Positions 1 through 21,984 of a DNA stretch of 64,000 bases are shown piece after piece. Under the pieces are notes generated by a model that worked only from the letters and a program-made list of their open reading frames with translations, did no database searches and was not told where the DNA came from. This DNA comes from Anniella stebbinsi (Eukaryota; Chordata; Lepidosauria; Squamata; Anniellidae). The translations under genes were made by a program, and so were the position numbers. How positions within the stretch are numbered: position 1 is the stretch's first letter; each line of letters opens with the position of its first letter. The stretch covers positions 132,687,001-132,751,000 of the forward strand of contig JARDYH010000002.1 of the NCBI GenBank assembly GCA_029215795.1. Reading direction: 5' to 3'.

Positions 1-10608
<10,608 letters not shown>

Positions 10609-10711
10609 CTGTTCGCCTGCCAAGGACCCAGGCATCTGAGGACGAAAAGCTCCACATCTGAACTTGCAGCATGTGGGCAGTTTCTATAGACCAAGTCCTT
10701 CCCACGCACAG

Positions 10712-10734
10712 CCCCCCCCCCCCCCCCCCCCCCC
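10712..10734 (+). repeat. Poly(C) run of 23
   Basis: Uninterrupted cytosines about 100 bases after the LETM2 stop. On the RNA this is a poly(C) tract of the kind bound by PCBP/hnRNP K proteins; on DNA the other strand is G23. Length is uncertain because homopolymers are error-prone in sequencing. Confidence 0.9.
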
Positions 10735-11149
10735 GGATCTGGGCGATATTCTTCGCATCTAGGCCAGGCAAAAGAACACTTTACATATAGTGCCAACCTC
10801 TCCATTTATTCTATCCAGTGTAATTTAACTTATTTGTTGTAAATATGTACATAATTTATGAACAGGACAAGCCGTAACTTATGCAATGTTGTCGGACGTT
10901 CAGATTTGTATTTCTGAAAATTTTAGTAAAGCAGTGATTTATTATTACTTTTATTTTATTTTTATATTTTGCATAAGTCACTGCAGAACTTTAGACGTCT
11001 GCAACTGACAGATGAGGACTTCTAACTTGATTTCAGACTGAACCTAAACATGTTTACTTGGAAGCAACTTCCAGGTCACTGATTTCCAAATTGGGTATGT
11101 AGATTGCAGCCATGATTTCACTGAATTCAGTGGCTTGAATAGCCTCATT

Positions 11150-11350
11150 AGGTACCATCACACAACACGCTAACCCACACTCAGTGGTGTTTGTTGAACC
11201 GTGGGTTATCTTGTTTTCTGAATGTTGTCTGAGTGGCTTGTTAACCATGCAGTGTGGCTTATTTCCTTGAACAATCCACCTTGAGAATCCTTGGTTTGTT
11301 GTTGGGGGTAGTTAACAAGCCACACTGCATGGTTAACAAACCACCGTTGG
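11150..11350. mobile_element. GGC/GCC MITE, long form, partial
   Basis: tcacacaacacgctaaccca, aaccatgcagtgtggctta and its complement gccacactgcatggttaaca, matching 6840-7160 and 21714-21977. The right end is degraded. Confidence 0.75.
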
Positions 11351-11512
11351 CATGTAATCCCTCTTTAGTATGTAAGTAGAGCGGAGCCCTGCACAAACTC
11401 CATTCCATTTTCCATTTCAGTGCCTATAAAGTCTACTCACTCTTTTGCCTTCACTACCACAAGTGGAAAGAGGCAGTCGCTCCCGATGACTCTACATGTT
11501 GCACAGCACCGC

Positions 11513-11518
11513 AATAAA
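11513..11518 (+). terminator. Candidate LETM2 polyadenylation signal
   Basis: AATAAA in gcaataaagcatagg, about 0.9 kb after the LETM2 stop codon on the coding strand. Confidence 0.4.
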
Positions 11519-11540
11519 GCATAGGATTGAGCCTTGTCAG

Positions 11541-14460
11541 TTTAAAGAGTAAAAGTTTCTGTTGAAGTATGGATTAAGCTGTAAATTACCAGCACAGCCA
11601 ATAACCATCAATAGCAATTTCGTTACTTTGAATTTGGTAGGTTGAGTTAACCTGTGCCAGATGGCTGTTGGACTTGGATTCGAGAAAGCAGGAAGACTTC
11701 AAAAGGTCTTAACCATTGGGCTGTAGTGTCATTCTAAGAAAGATCTGTCTGCTTCTCCTAGGTCTGCCCAGCATTCAGGGCAAGTTAGAAGCTACAGGAC
11801 AATTTTGAAAAGATCAGTTTTGCATGGCATTGCCTGTAGCTCAGCAATTAACAGCCTGGGGCTTGCACCCAAAATATGAGATGCCAGCTCACAACTGTCC
11901 TAAGAGTGAATATTCTATTTTAATAACTTCATATGGTCTTCTTTGACCCTGAAAACTATCCTTGGACTAGATGGACAACAGGAAAAGCTTTTGCCTTTTG
12001 GGCTATTCCAATTCTGCCTTCCCTCCCATGCTTCTCTCTGGGCATACTGTATTTGATATATATATATATATCGATCGATGCTTACTATACCATTTAAAGA
12101 AGACCTGTCTATTTAGGCAGATGGAGCTAGTTTTGTAACCTGGTGGAGCATCCAGTTGGCCGATGAGCGCCCAAGCGACCCTTTTGAGTCTATAGCTCCA
12201 GATTCTTTGCAAAGTTCAAGGGTGTGGTCAGAGGCCATTTGTTTGATTTAATACATTTGGTGTGCTGCAAATGTTACATTCAGATTTAAAGTCCTCCAGC
12301 AAGACGCTTCAGCTACTATTTGGACCAGGTCAGTCCCATCAACATTGGGTCTCCTGATTTTGTTTTCTGCAGAAGCGTGTCAAGGTGAGCTGCTCAAGTT
12401 TGCCATACGATGCAGTGAAGTGGGCTTGCCCCTCTTAAAACACCTTGAAACAGACCCAATTGGGAGAGTCAGCGGGGACCATTTTGAAGAGGGACGTTCA
12501 GGGTCTCTGTGTGGCTGAAGAGGACCCTTTTCAAAAGGCTGGTTCACACAGCCGCGTTCAGCCCTTGGCGCCTGCAACACATCACCAGATAATGCCTGCA
12601 GTTATGAATGAGCTACTTCAGGTATAACACTACAGGCAGGAATTCTTCATCGCCCATCACGTGGTCCTTTTTTTTGGAGACCCTTCCTGCACTTGGCTGC
12701 AAAGTCAACTAGTGTGAAGGAATAAGCTCAAAACATCTATCTGGTAAAGCACTTGCTTTTTGTTTTGTTTTGCCTAATTTCCAGCCTTTTCTTCTCGTGC
12801 TCTGACAGCTTGGCTGGGGGAGGGAAAGAGGCATAATTTGAGGTGATAACTTCTAGACAAAGTGGCACCCATTGGATGGCTGAAGTTCACCTGGTGCCCG
12901 TGAATTTCTGAACCTCCTGCAGCACAGGTAGGGAAACCGTGTTGTCTAGCTATTGTTGGACTACAATTCCAGGTAGCTCCATCCAGCATGACCAATTGAT
13001 AATTCTATGAACGGTGGCATTCCAACATTGGGAGACTCCCCCAGCTCTGCTCTTTGTGGGCTACTTTACCAAACTGGCCCCCAGTAGAACTTTCCTAGCT
13101 ATATTTCCCTCCTATCTTGGATTTGAGTTGGCTCTCCGACGCTCCAATTAGTCATTCTGAACCACTCTCAGCTCTGTCTTTTACACACCAGAATTCTGGG
13201 AACTGTACAAGACAAGAGGAGGGTGTAAGTAAATAGGCACAATAGTTATCGAGAGAGGACTGGATGTGAGGTGAGGACAGAGGGTTTATGGTTCAAGTGA
13301 TGGTGATTTGCTGGACCAGCAGGAGCTGCATATGTACATAGCCTGCTTCCTTTCACCTGTTAACACAAGGGTGTAATTAAGAAAGGGTGGAAGACAAATG
13401 ATAATTTTCAGGGGAGTTGATATATTTTTGTAAAAGGAAGCATTGTCACCCCTTTGTTTTTTTATACCATGAACCACAAAACCAACAACAACAAAAACAC
13501 CTTTTGTGTTCCTGTTGATCCTTGTCAAATTTTTTTTAAAAAATTGCCAAACTTATCTAACAGACGTGATAATTGGATGAACAGAACAATGTCTCTGGTA
13601 TACCACCACCTATAAATAAACACAACTTTTCAAAACAAGCACAAACTTTGCTCTATTAATAATAAACAGAAAAATCAGGGCCGGCCCTACCATTAGGCAG
13701 AGCGAGGCAGCTGCCTCAGATGGCAGATGCTGGTGGCGGGGAGTGGAGACAAGCTGGTGAAAGAGAGCTATGGGTCCAGTACAGCCTGTCCTGTACCCCA
13801 AAGATGTCCTAGGCCAGCCCTGAGAAAAATAATGCCCCACTATACTGACTGGGTTTCCTTTGGGTGTGAGGGGAGGAAGAGAAATCCAGTGGGAAGATGG
13901 GAACAAAAGTAGTGGAGAGAGCAGGGAATGGAATAACTTAGAAAAGGGTGTGGCAGGCCTCTCCCCGATCTACCTTATATCACCAAAATTGCAGAGCATC
14001 CTAGTTCACCTCAATATCAAGCTATTTAAGCCTCTTTGTGATAATGCCAATTGCGTTAGCTGGCCTGGCCCTATACACAGACACAACATACAGTTAATGA
14101 GTTTACCAAGCCTCACTGCAGGCTGAGCTAAGCCAAGCGTTGTCCCTGCTTCCTCAACGATCGATAACCGACATGACTGTTACCATGGAACAAGCGTTTC
14201 CTAGCACGATGCGTTATATGTGTGTGCTTTTGTGGCATTTAGGCTGTGCCTGCGCAGCCTTGATCGATGATAAATCTGAGGATTTGTCCCTAATGCGGAC
14301 ATCAGACCAGTTTCGCAGAGCGTTCTAAGTGCGAACGCCAGTTCTTCCTTCCCACCCTTGCCTACAATTAATTTCTTTTCAGCCTTTGGTCTCAGAGCAA
14401 TATGGATCCAGGGCTGATCCAAGACATTTAGCTGCCTGAGGTGAAAGATAATGGCAACAC
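11541..14460. other. Intergenic, mostly unassigned
   Basis: No coding exon supported. Small recognisable bits: a (TA)n/(CGAT) run near 12056-12080 and a decayed palindromic-MITE arm near 12920-12985. 13675-13730 (ccggccctaccattaggcag) is a decayed repeat also seen near 31985-32035 and 35340-35590. Confidence 0.55.
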
Positions 14461-14780
14461 TAGGCTGACCAGATAAAATCCAGGTCAGGGCTTATGTAAC
14501 TTTAACAGTTGTAGAGAAAAGGGAATTTCAGCCAGTGTCATCTGTATGCAAGTAGTTCCTGGTGAAATTCCCTCTTCATCACAACTGTTAAAGTTGCAGG
14601 GGCCCTGCCTTCTTTTGTATATGGTCACTCTAGTATAGTGCCTGCAACTTTAACTGTTGTGATGAAGAGGGGATTTCACCCGGAACTAACTGCATACAAA
14701 TGACATTGGCTGAAATTCCCTTTTCTCTACAACTGTTTCAGTTACATGAGCCCTGACCTGGATTTTATCTGGTCACCCTA
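14461..14780. mobile_element. 320-bp hAT-type foldback MITE, copy 1
   Basis: Starts TAGGCTGACCAGATAAAATC, ends with the complement ...ggtcaccctA. Flanks GGCAACAC and AGCAACAC differ at one base of eight. Subfamily with AGATAAAATCCAGG next to the ends. Confidence 0.93.
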
Positions 14781-15014
14781 AGCAACACACACACACCCCA
14801 TTCCACTTCCGGGCTTCCAGAACATATAGACAGACCCCTGGTTTCTACCGCCCTGCTCCCCACCAGACCCCCCAGGTATACTCTGGAAAGCCCTTTGCAG
14901 CAGGGGCTGCTAATCTTTTTTGGGTGGGTTGGGCACATTTGGAACTCTGAGAAAGGGTAATGGGTGGCATTGCAAAATGGCTACCATGGTGGTTGGCAGC
15001 CAAGCTCCCTACAG

Positions 15015-15205
15015 AGGTTTGCCTGGCACCTACGTTATCTTTTGGACGACAGGCAAAGGCCTTTCTTTTCTCCCAGGGTTTTAGAGAATTAGTTCTAGGT
15101 TATTAAGGCTATTTTTATCGATTCCTGCGCTGTTTTATTGTTTTGCATTATATTGCATTTTGTTCTTTTAAATATTTGTATTGTGTTTTGATATTTTTAA
15201 CTATG
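15015..15205 (+). repeat. LINE 3' end fragment
   Basis: ggacgacaggcaaaggcctt followed by a T-rich stretch that decays through ttgcattatattgcatttt and atttgtattgtgttttg, the layout of the L2-like ends at 29690-30112 and 40400-40668. Confidence 0.55.
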
Positions 15206-15782
15206 TGTTAAACTTGGCCTTTTGGTTTTTCTTAATTGGCTGAAATCCAAGTAGAGAACATTAGTTATTGGACGGATTAGAAATGTACTAAAATAAATAT
15301 GTTGGCAGAATGGCTGCTCGCCCATCTCATGGAAGGAAAACAGGTGAGGCTAAAAGACAAGGAACTTGCCCAAGATCCTCAAGAGTGGGCAACTCGTAGT
15401 CCAAAACATCTGGAGTGTCACAACTCCCATCATCCTTTATCATTAACTATGCTGCGTAGTGCTGATGGGAACTGTAAAAGGAAGCAAAATACATGGCAGA
15501 TGGGGGGAGGGCAAAGACCCAAAACACAAACCTTACTCTTTTGGACCCACGGTTTTCTCACGCATCAAATTTCTTTCTTACGCCACAGTCCTAGCACGGT
15601 CACTGACCTTTTTCGTTCTCTCTTCCATTGTCACGTCACCTCACAGACTGCCCTGACTCTTTCCGTTGCTTTCTGTCTCTGAATATTTTTCAGCCACAGT
15701 CACAGGCTACCCTCTAAAAAGCAAGGAAATGCATCACCAAAATTGGACAGATTTGCATAACATTGCATATGCTAATGTGTGA

Positions 15783-15783
<1 letters not shown>

Positions 15784-15817
<34 letters not shown>

Positions 15818-15826
15818 ATCTATCTA
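15784..15826 (+). repeat. (ATCT)n microsatellite
   Basis: Ten or more tandem ATCT units with one interruption at about 15817. Confidence 0.95.
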
Positions 15827-15829
15827 TGC

Positions 15830-16985
15830 AACTGTAGAAATCATTAATCCTTATATGTACAAGAGCATACTGGATTGGCAGTTTAATCTTTTTTCCAGCG
15901 CTTTCAGTGGGACAACATCACGACCTCCACCACAGCTGAAGACAGTAGGCTAGCTTGGTAGGCCGTGTGGCACACAGTTTTCTCTTCCAATACCTCGCTG
16001 CCACCTGCCAGCATCGGCCACAGAGGTGACCACTTCCCTCTGTCTAATGCTAGGGCTGGCCCAAGGAAAATGGCATACAGCTTGAACTCTTCCTTCCATC
16101 GGCCCCAGCACTGGGCAAGGTTGCTATCTGGGAAATCTAAAGGTGCAGGAGGCTTCGGACCCAATTCCATAGCTTCAGTCTTCTAATTGCTATATTTTTG
16201 AGAATTTACAGTTTATCCGCTGCCACCATGTTTATAAGGTAAATAGAAAGATGCAACAACAGCTAGGCCTACAGCCAAAGCTTTATGCAAACTGCTGGTA
16301 CTCGCCCCCATGAGGCTGAGAGCTGTCCCTTTGAATGGTTTTCCCCAGGGAACCTATTGTCCTTCAGTTCCGCTAATCATGTTACAAAGAAGACATAGAA
16401 TTGCAGAACAAGGTGCCTCTGAACATATGCTCAGCCTGGGAATTCGTTTCCTGTCCCAGTACAAGATCTTGCACATAAACTTTTTTGCCTGCGCATCTAC
16501 TCCTGTTTTACTGCAAGCTGTCTTTATTTCAGAAGCCTGGTTTGGAAGTTGCTGCGGGTGGGGAGGGCGAGGGCTGTTGTTGTCTCTACCGTTCAACCAT
16601 TGAGAGTCAGAAAGCCTTGCTGATCTACTGCAAATTACCTGGAGAGCTACCAATACACATTGATCTATCTTCCTCTGATCTGCAAGAAAACACTCAGCCC
16701 AGCAGGCCAATTGCCTACCTAACCAGCCAGCGGAAGGCCAAGAGAGAGGCCTCTGTAGCTAGGGTGCTCCATAGCCACGTCAACTAATCAGATCCAGATG
16801 CAAAATAGGGTGGGGAAAGTCAATTATAATGTTGCCATATGCCGTACTTTACAGAGGGCAGTCCTCTATTTGAAAAGACGTCAGAGGGCAGTCCTCTGTT
16901 TGAAGACATCCTCTTTTTTAAAGGGTTTGCTCCATCCAAGTTCGGTTTAAAGATAAAGGAACCCTAAGAAGAGAGAGCAGCAATT
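15830..16985. other. Intergenic, nothing recognised
   Basis: No repeat match to the families above and no exon with family motifs; open frames on both strands overlap and look random. Confidence 0.5.
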
Positions 16986-16989
16986 GCCC

Positions 16990-18060
16990 AGACACAGTTG
17001 GCACTAGGGATGTGCACGCCCGAAAATATCGTATCATATTGTTATCGGAAATTACGATATAAAAAAATTTCGGATCAGATTATATCGGAGTTTTTTGGTA
17101 ACGAATTGGATCGGATATCTGATATTTAATTCGGAACCCTATTTTGCTCTATAGAGTTGCTTTTTGAGACAGAAATGCCTAAAACTTCTGTATTTTAAAA
17201 GTTACAGACTTGAAACTTGGTCACAGTGCAGACTGAGTGTTGTCATGTGTGCCAAATTACAGACACAGAGGTGCTAGCCTTACTCAGAAGTAAGCTTTTA
17301 CAATCCACTCTTTCAGGTGGCTTAAATGTGGTCCTTTTTCAAGAGATGTCCATTACAGATGGGCATCTTACAGATGGGGATCTCACAGATGGCCTTGAGG
17401 GCACTCATCTGTGCCCAGTTTCAGAGGCACAGCTGCAGACGTTGCTCAGAAGTAAGCTCTCAAAGTGCACTGTTTCAGGTAATCCACTCCATGCTGCTGC
17501 TAAGTGCTATGACAGCAGGCACACAGCTCACCTGGGCCAGATCTACACCATGCCACTTTGAAAATGGTTTGAAAACTGTATATGAAGTGTGTTCTGGGCC
17601 CCAACAGTTATCACTACTGTTATAAACCGTTTTAAAGTAGTAGTGTAAGATCCTGCCCAAGACACACAGTCTCACCTGCTATGGTGAGAAATATTGTATT
17701 TCTGTTTCAATTATAGTAAATGTTTCTAGATTTGCATCTACACATATAAATTAATATGCAAATCTACCTCCATTTTGTCAACTTTGTTGGCAAGGTGTAA
17801 GGGGCCACCAACTCAGTTATCCAGTGTGCCCGTGAGCCATACACTATATATACAAACACTTTTATATCTAAGATACTATAGATCAAGGGTTTTGATACAA
17901 AATTCTCTAACTGGGCTAGCAGAGTTGCACAAAGATCTGGCGAAAATGCAGAGCATGGAAGTGAACATTGCATCGGATGCCTGTGACCCGCCGAGTTTGG
18001 AGGCTCATGCGCATCGGGATAGGATTGCCCCCTAAATGTACAAATTCGCACATCCCTGGC
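16990..18060. mobile_element. AGGGATGTGCAC element, possibly composite
   Basis: Begins agggatgtgcacgcc and closes gcacatccct, with a TCGGA/ATCGGA-rich left part (17010-17130). A short MITE sits inside at 17538-17655. The expected 8-bp duplication is not visible, so the limits are tentative. Confidence 0.5.
17538..17655. mobile_element. Short MITE, CAGATCTACACC type
   Basis: Left end cagatctacaccatgccact, right end agtagtagtgtaagatcctg; about 118 bp. The copy at 37559-37669 is the same family in the opposite orientation. Confidence 0.75.
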
Positions 18061-18114
18061 CTGAACATGCACCAGAACAAAGTTAGACTCCAAAATCCAT
18101 ACTTTTCCTGACGT

Positions 18115-18375
18115 TTGTGAAACGAAACAATAAAAAATACATAGATTTGAAACAGCAAGCACTAAAATGCTTTTTGTGTGCACAAAAAATGCATAGATTT
18201 GGAAAAATGCACACAAAGATGGTTTATTTAATATACAAATTGCTTGCCAAAAAATGCATACGTTTGAAAAAGTGTGTACGAAGAGGCATACATTTGAAAA
18301 ACTACATGGAAAATGTGCATATTTCGAGAAAAATTCACACAAAGATCCATATGCATTTTTGCGTGGATTAAAAAA
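18115..18375 (+). repeat. Degenerate tandem array around AAAATGCATAGATTTG
   Basis: At least five imperfect repeats of an (A)n-TGCATA-gATTTG-AAAAA-TG(C/T)ACAC-AAAGA unit, for example at 18140, 18188, 18255 and 18285. It causes a 230-residue open frame on the - strand that is an artefact of composition. Confidence 0.7.
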
Positions 18376-18789
18376 AATAAAATAAATTGCTATCTGATGT
18401 GGAAGCAGGATGGAACGAACATAGCCAGGGAAAAATGAGAATCCGAACAAAATCAAGCTTGACAGATTCCCTCAAGGAGACTACAGAGAGATGTTTTTAA
18501 AGGATGTCGTAAAATGAACCTGAGCCATCTGTCTCTGCCCTCTTTAGCAAAGAGTTTTTAATGACTTACTGCAGATTTCAAAAACGGTTTCAACAGTTAT
18601 TGCCATTTTGTTTCACAAGGGGGCAGCAGATGACAGGATTTCTCCTGAGAGCTATGGGAGTGGTAGTGGTGGGGGTGGGGGTGGGGGTGAAATACTTTCT
18701 TTATAGAAGAATTGCGATGTGTCACTGAAGTCAACTAAAAGCGAAACATAACATACTGGGTACAAGAGAGAAATTATGGATATACAAAC

Positions 18790-19340
18790 TAGGGCTGTGC
18801 ACCGCCTCGGGCTGAATCCCCGAAACTGAGGCGAGGCGGGCCGATTCAGCCCGCCTCGCCTTGGTTCCAAGTTGGTTCTGGGGTGGCCCGAGGCCAAAGC
18901 AGATTGGTACCAAAGCTTTGGGGTGCCTCGGGCCACTTCAGACTCACTTCCCTCCTGCTGTAGTTTGTGGCCCAGAGACCGCACAGTATCATGAAATCGT
19001 GGCCTGGTTCTCAGGAGGACACTACGTTTCTTGGTCGTGGCGGAGATGGGGTGATGCAGCGGCGGCAGGGCGGCAGTAGGTGAGCAGGTAAATCCCAGCG
19101 GCAGAAGCTCGGGGGGGGGGGATGAGGGAGGGAGCATGGAGTTGGACTCCAACCCAGACTTGCTCCTGGCTTTCCTGGGTGCTGGCTGCATGGCCGACAG
19201 CCTGGGACCCGCAAGGCCGAGTTGCCTCGTGGCCTCCGAATCCGCTTCGGCACCGAAGTGAGGCAGGCGACCCCTGTAGCACCCAGAGGCAAATCAGGGC
19301 TGTTTTGGGGACTCTGGAACAGCCTCCGAGATGAATTAGG
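18790..19340. mobile_element. AGGGCTGTGCAC element with CpG-rich interior
   Basis: Begins tagggctgtgcaccgcctcg; interior full of GCCTCGG / CCGAGGC in both directions (18800-18930) and again near 19235-19270. The right end is not defined. Appears related by its end to 28380-28791. Confidence 0.5.
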
Positions 19341-19531
19341 GGGCCCTCACAGCCATAATACAAACTGAATACACATCCCATGACCTTAATTCACCACACG
19401 TTTCACCTGTAGGTGTTTAATGCTATTTTTAAAAAACTTTTCTTGCACTCATATACGTCTTGTGTGGCCAATGTCATCTTCCTAAGAACTGTCTCCATTC
19501 AAAGCCCTCTTGCCTTGGCTCCTGATGCTCG

Positions 19532-19610
19532 TTAGAATCATAGGGTTGGAAGGGGACCATGGAATTCAACTTGCCCAGCCTCCTGGTCAATGCTGAACCT
19601 GCAAGGTAGG
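19532..19610 (-). repeat. CR1 LINE 3' tail fragment
   Basis: gaatcatagggttggaaggg plus caatgctgaacctgc match the last 75 bases of the CR1 at 8068-8140. Confidence 0.75.
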
Positions 19611-19864
19611 ATGCAAATATAATGGCTTCGAAATCTAATAGGTTCAGTGCAGTGGAAGCTGGTGGCTCTGATGTCAGCGGGGCAGAGAATCTGTTCTGGG
19701 TTTCAGTCAGAGCCAGACAGATTTCTAAAGGAGCTATCCAAGGTACAAAACCATCCCTAAGCCATTGGCATTTGACCCTTAGTCATCCCGGCCAAACTCT
19801 AGGCACCAGTTGGGGCGGCTGCTTATGAATGTTGTTGTATTTATTTCATTTATTATGTTTCTAC

Positions 19865-19930
19865 AATTTTTTCTCCCCCTCTCAGAATACTAGAACCTGA
19901 GGTCATCCCATGAAGTCGGTTGGTGGGAGA
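19865..19930 (+). repeat. CR1 LINE fragment
   Basis: cagaatactagaacctgagg and catcccatgaagtcggttgg match the CR1 coding end at 25675-25725. Joined directly to the SINE that follows. Confidence 0.7.
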
Positions 19931-20113
19931 TTCAGGAAACCCCCTGGATGACTTTGGGCCGGTCACAGACTCTCAGCCCAACCTACCTCACAGGGTTGTT
20001 GTTGTTGTGAGGATAAAATGGAGAGAAAGAGGATTATGTACGCCGCCTTGGGTTCCTTGGAGGAAAAATGGCGGGATATAAATGCAATAATACATAAATA
20101 AAAATAAATAAAA
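19929..20113 (+). repeat. tRNA-derived SINE, type A, headless
   Basis: Contains tgactttgggccggtcacag, cctcacagggttgttgttgt, gaggattatgtacgccgcct and an A-rich (AAAT)n tail. The tRNA head is missing; the element starts within the body, directly after the CR1 piece. Confidence 0.88.
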
Positions 20114-20601
20114 CCGATGGCAGTCCTCTGGCAGCTCTTCAAATAGAGGACCATCCTCTGTAAAAGAGGACATAGGGGCCACCCTAAGCCCCATTATTGG
20201 CGTGGGTTCTGCATAGGATTGCAGCCATCATCTTATTGGATGAAGATGGTCTTTAGTCTTTGGATCGATCTCTTTCCTTGTAGCTTCTTCGCTATTATGT
20301 AACTGCAAGCTTCTTGAGAGCAGAGACCTTGAAACCTGAAATGAGTGGGTGGGTGGGGAGAAGGGTCCAAAAGATATGCACATCCCTCCACTGTGGCTTT
20401 CCTTCTCAGCTCCACCTATACTAGAAGTTCTCAAACTACAGCCTGCAAGTTCCATTCTGCAGAAAGATCGTAGAAGGGTCAAGAATATCTGTATTGATTC
20501 CCTATTTGATTGATGTTTTCTGATGATGGAAAACTGAGGCTGTTTTGACCAGGGCCAGATTATTGGAAAGGCTAACAACGCCCAGGCCTAGGATCCATTC
20601 C

Positions 20602-20715
20602 TTTCGTTCGTTCTTTCTTTCTTTCTTTCATTCATTCATTCATTCATTAGATTTATATACCACTTAGCATGTTTCAAATATCTCTAAGTGGTTTACAAAG
20701 AAAATAAAACATGTA
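20602..20715 (-). repeat. (TTCT)n/(ATTC)n run and LINE 3' tail
   Basis: Microsatellite at 20602-20648, then agatttatataccacttagc and ctaagtggtttacaaagaaa, a LINE-type terminal region reading on the - strand. Confidence 0.7.
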
Positions 20716-20975
20716 TTCTTTTTTAAAAAACCAACAATGTTAAAACCAATTACTCACAGTAAGACGGCACTGTTGCAGCCAAATAATTCCCCCCCCCCAA
20801 AAAAAAACTTAACCAGTTAAAGGATTCCTTCTCAGCAGCCTGGCCTAGGGCCCACGATTTTCATAATATGGCCATGGTTTTGATGATGGTGTTGGTGCTG
20901 AAAAATAAATAAATGAAAGGGCACATTCTTATGCACATTTAGGCAGAAAAAGTCCTACAACTCTTTGGGTATGCA

Positions 20976-21014
20976 GTATTGCATAAGTCAGTGAACCACT
21001 GACTTACGCAATAC
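20976..21014. other. 18-bp hairpin
   Basis: gtattgcataagtcagtg, loop aac, cactgacttacgcaatac: 17 of 18 paired. It sits in a 100-bp region otherwise lacking a matched element. Confidence 0.8.
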
Positions 21015-21713
21015 CGTGTACCGAAAAAGAATCCAAGAGTCCCCCAACCGTAAAGATGGTGTAGCCGTAGCGGACCTCAGCTCCCCTACAAAGATATAAC
21101 AGGGCAAGTGGTGTGGGTTAAGAGAAAAGGAAAGCGCATGTTGCTGAGCAATTATTCTGGTTCATAGGAGTCATTAAGAACTGGCATGCAAAACATTATC
21201 CAGAGAGGAACACTCTTGACAGGGTCTTTTTAAAATTTGGGAAGCGATCCATGCTTAGAAATTCAAATCTGCCAAATAAGCTGATCATTAGTGGGCAGCA
21301 TAATTAAACATTTTCTGTCCCAGCAGAACTTCAAAAGGTCCCAACTGCTCTGTGTTGGCGGCCACGACTTGAAGCATCAAAGTTAGGACCACAAGGCTGC
21401 ATCAGGGCCGACGGGTTCCAGCCAAGTAGAAATGAACAGCATGGTTTGAACTTCCAAAACCACTGCTGTCTCTTTGCAAGGCAATGTCAGTTTTCAGCCT
21501 CTGCCAAAGAATGATCCAGTAGAGAAGGTGAGGGGAATGCATGTTTGAATGGTCCCCCATCCTGGCAAAAATCTACTTGCCCTGCATGTAGAAAACTAGC
21601 ATGTTAGGGATAAGAATTCAGCTGAGTCTTCTCCCTGACAGGCTATTTTTCTCTGTGCTCCACCCAATGGGGAAAGCATTAAAGTATCAACCCAGCTTGA
21701 AATGGAACACACT

Positions 21714-21977
21714 GGCCAGGTTCATACAACATGCGAACCCACCCAACTTATCGTGTTGTCTGAACGCAGCGAATTTTCCGCAAGGTTGCTCAGTAACCAT
21801 GAAGTGTGGCTTGCTAACCACCCTGAATAAGCCAACAACAAGCCATGGGTTCTCAAGGTGGCTTGTTGAGAAAAAACAAACCACACTGCATGGTTAACAA
21901 GTCAACCTGTGGAAAACGCACTGCATTCAGACAACACGGTAACCCAAGCTGTGTTAGCGTGTTGTGTGAACCCAGCC
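21714..21977. mobile_element. GGC/GCC MITE, long form, complete (264 bp)
   Basis: Begins ggccaggttcatacaacatg, ends gttgtgtgaacccagcc, flanked by ACT on both sides. Arms share aagtgtggcttgctaacc and its complement. Confidence 0.88.
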
Positions 21978-21984
21978 ACTGAGA

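Larger units (their letters stand above)
10609..11540 (+). other. LETM2: Probable LETM2 3' UTR
   Basis: Non-coding sequence after the LETM2 stop, with a 23-base C run at 10712-10734 and an AT-rich stretch at 10800-10970. A partial GGC/GCC-type MITE occupies about 11150-11350. The first clear AATAAA is at 11513-11518, so the 3' end is placed at about 11535 by inference; an earlier end using a variant signal near 10925 is possible. Confidence 0.5.

Noticed and set aside
12374..12387. Tiny exon-like segment tttctgcag|aagcgtgtcaag|gtgagc after LETM2
   Set aside because: Good splice look-alikes but only 12 bases, downstream of the LETM2 stop and 3' UTR, with no partner exon.
17764..18456. 230-residue open frame on the - strand
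   Set aside because: It runs through the degenerate AAAATGCATAGATTTG array and an AGGGATG element; the protein is a Phe/Cys/Ile-rich repetition with no family motif.
18660..18690. Possible CRISPR-like or ordered direct repeats (ggtgggggtgggggt)
   Set aside because: Simple G/T microsatellite; no spacer structure, and the organism is a vertebrate.
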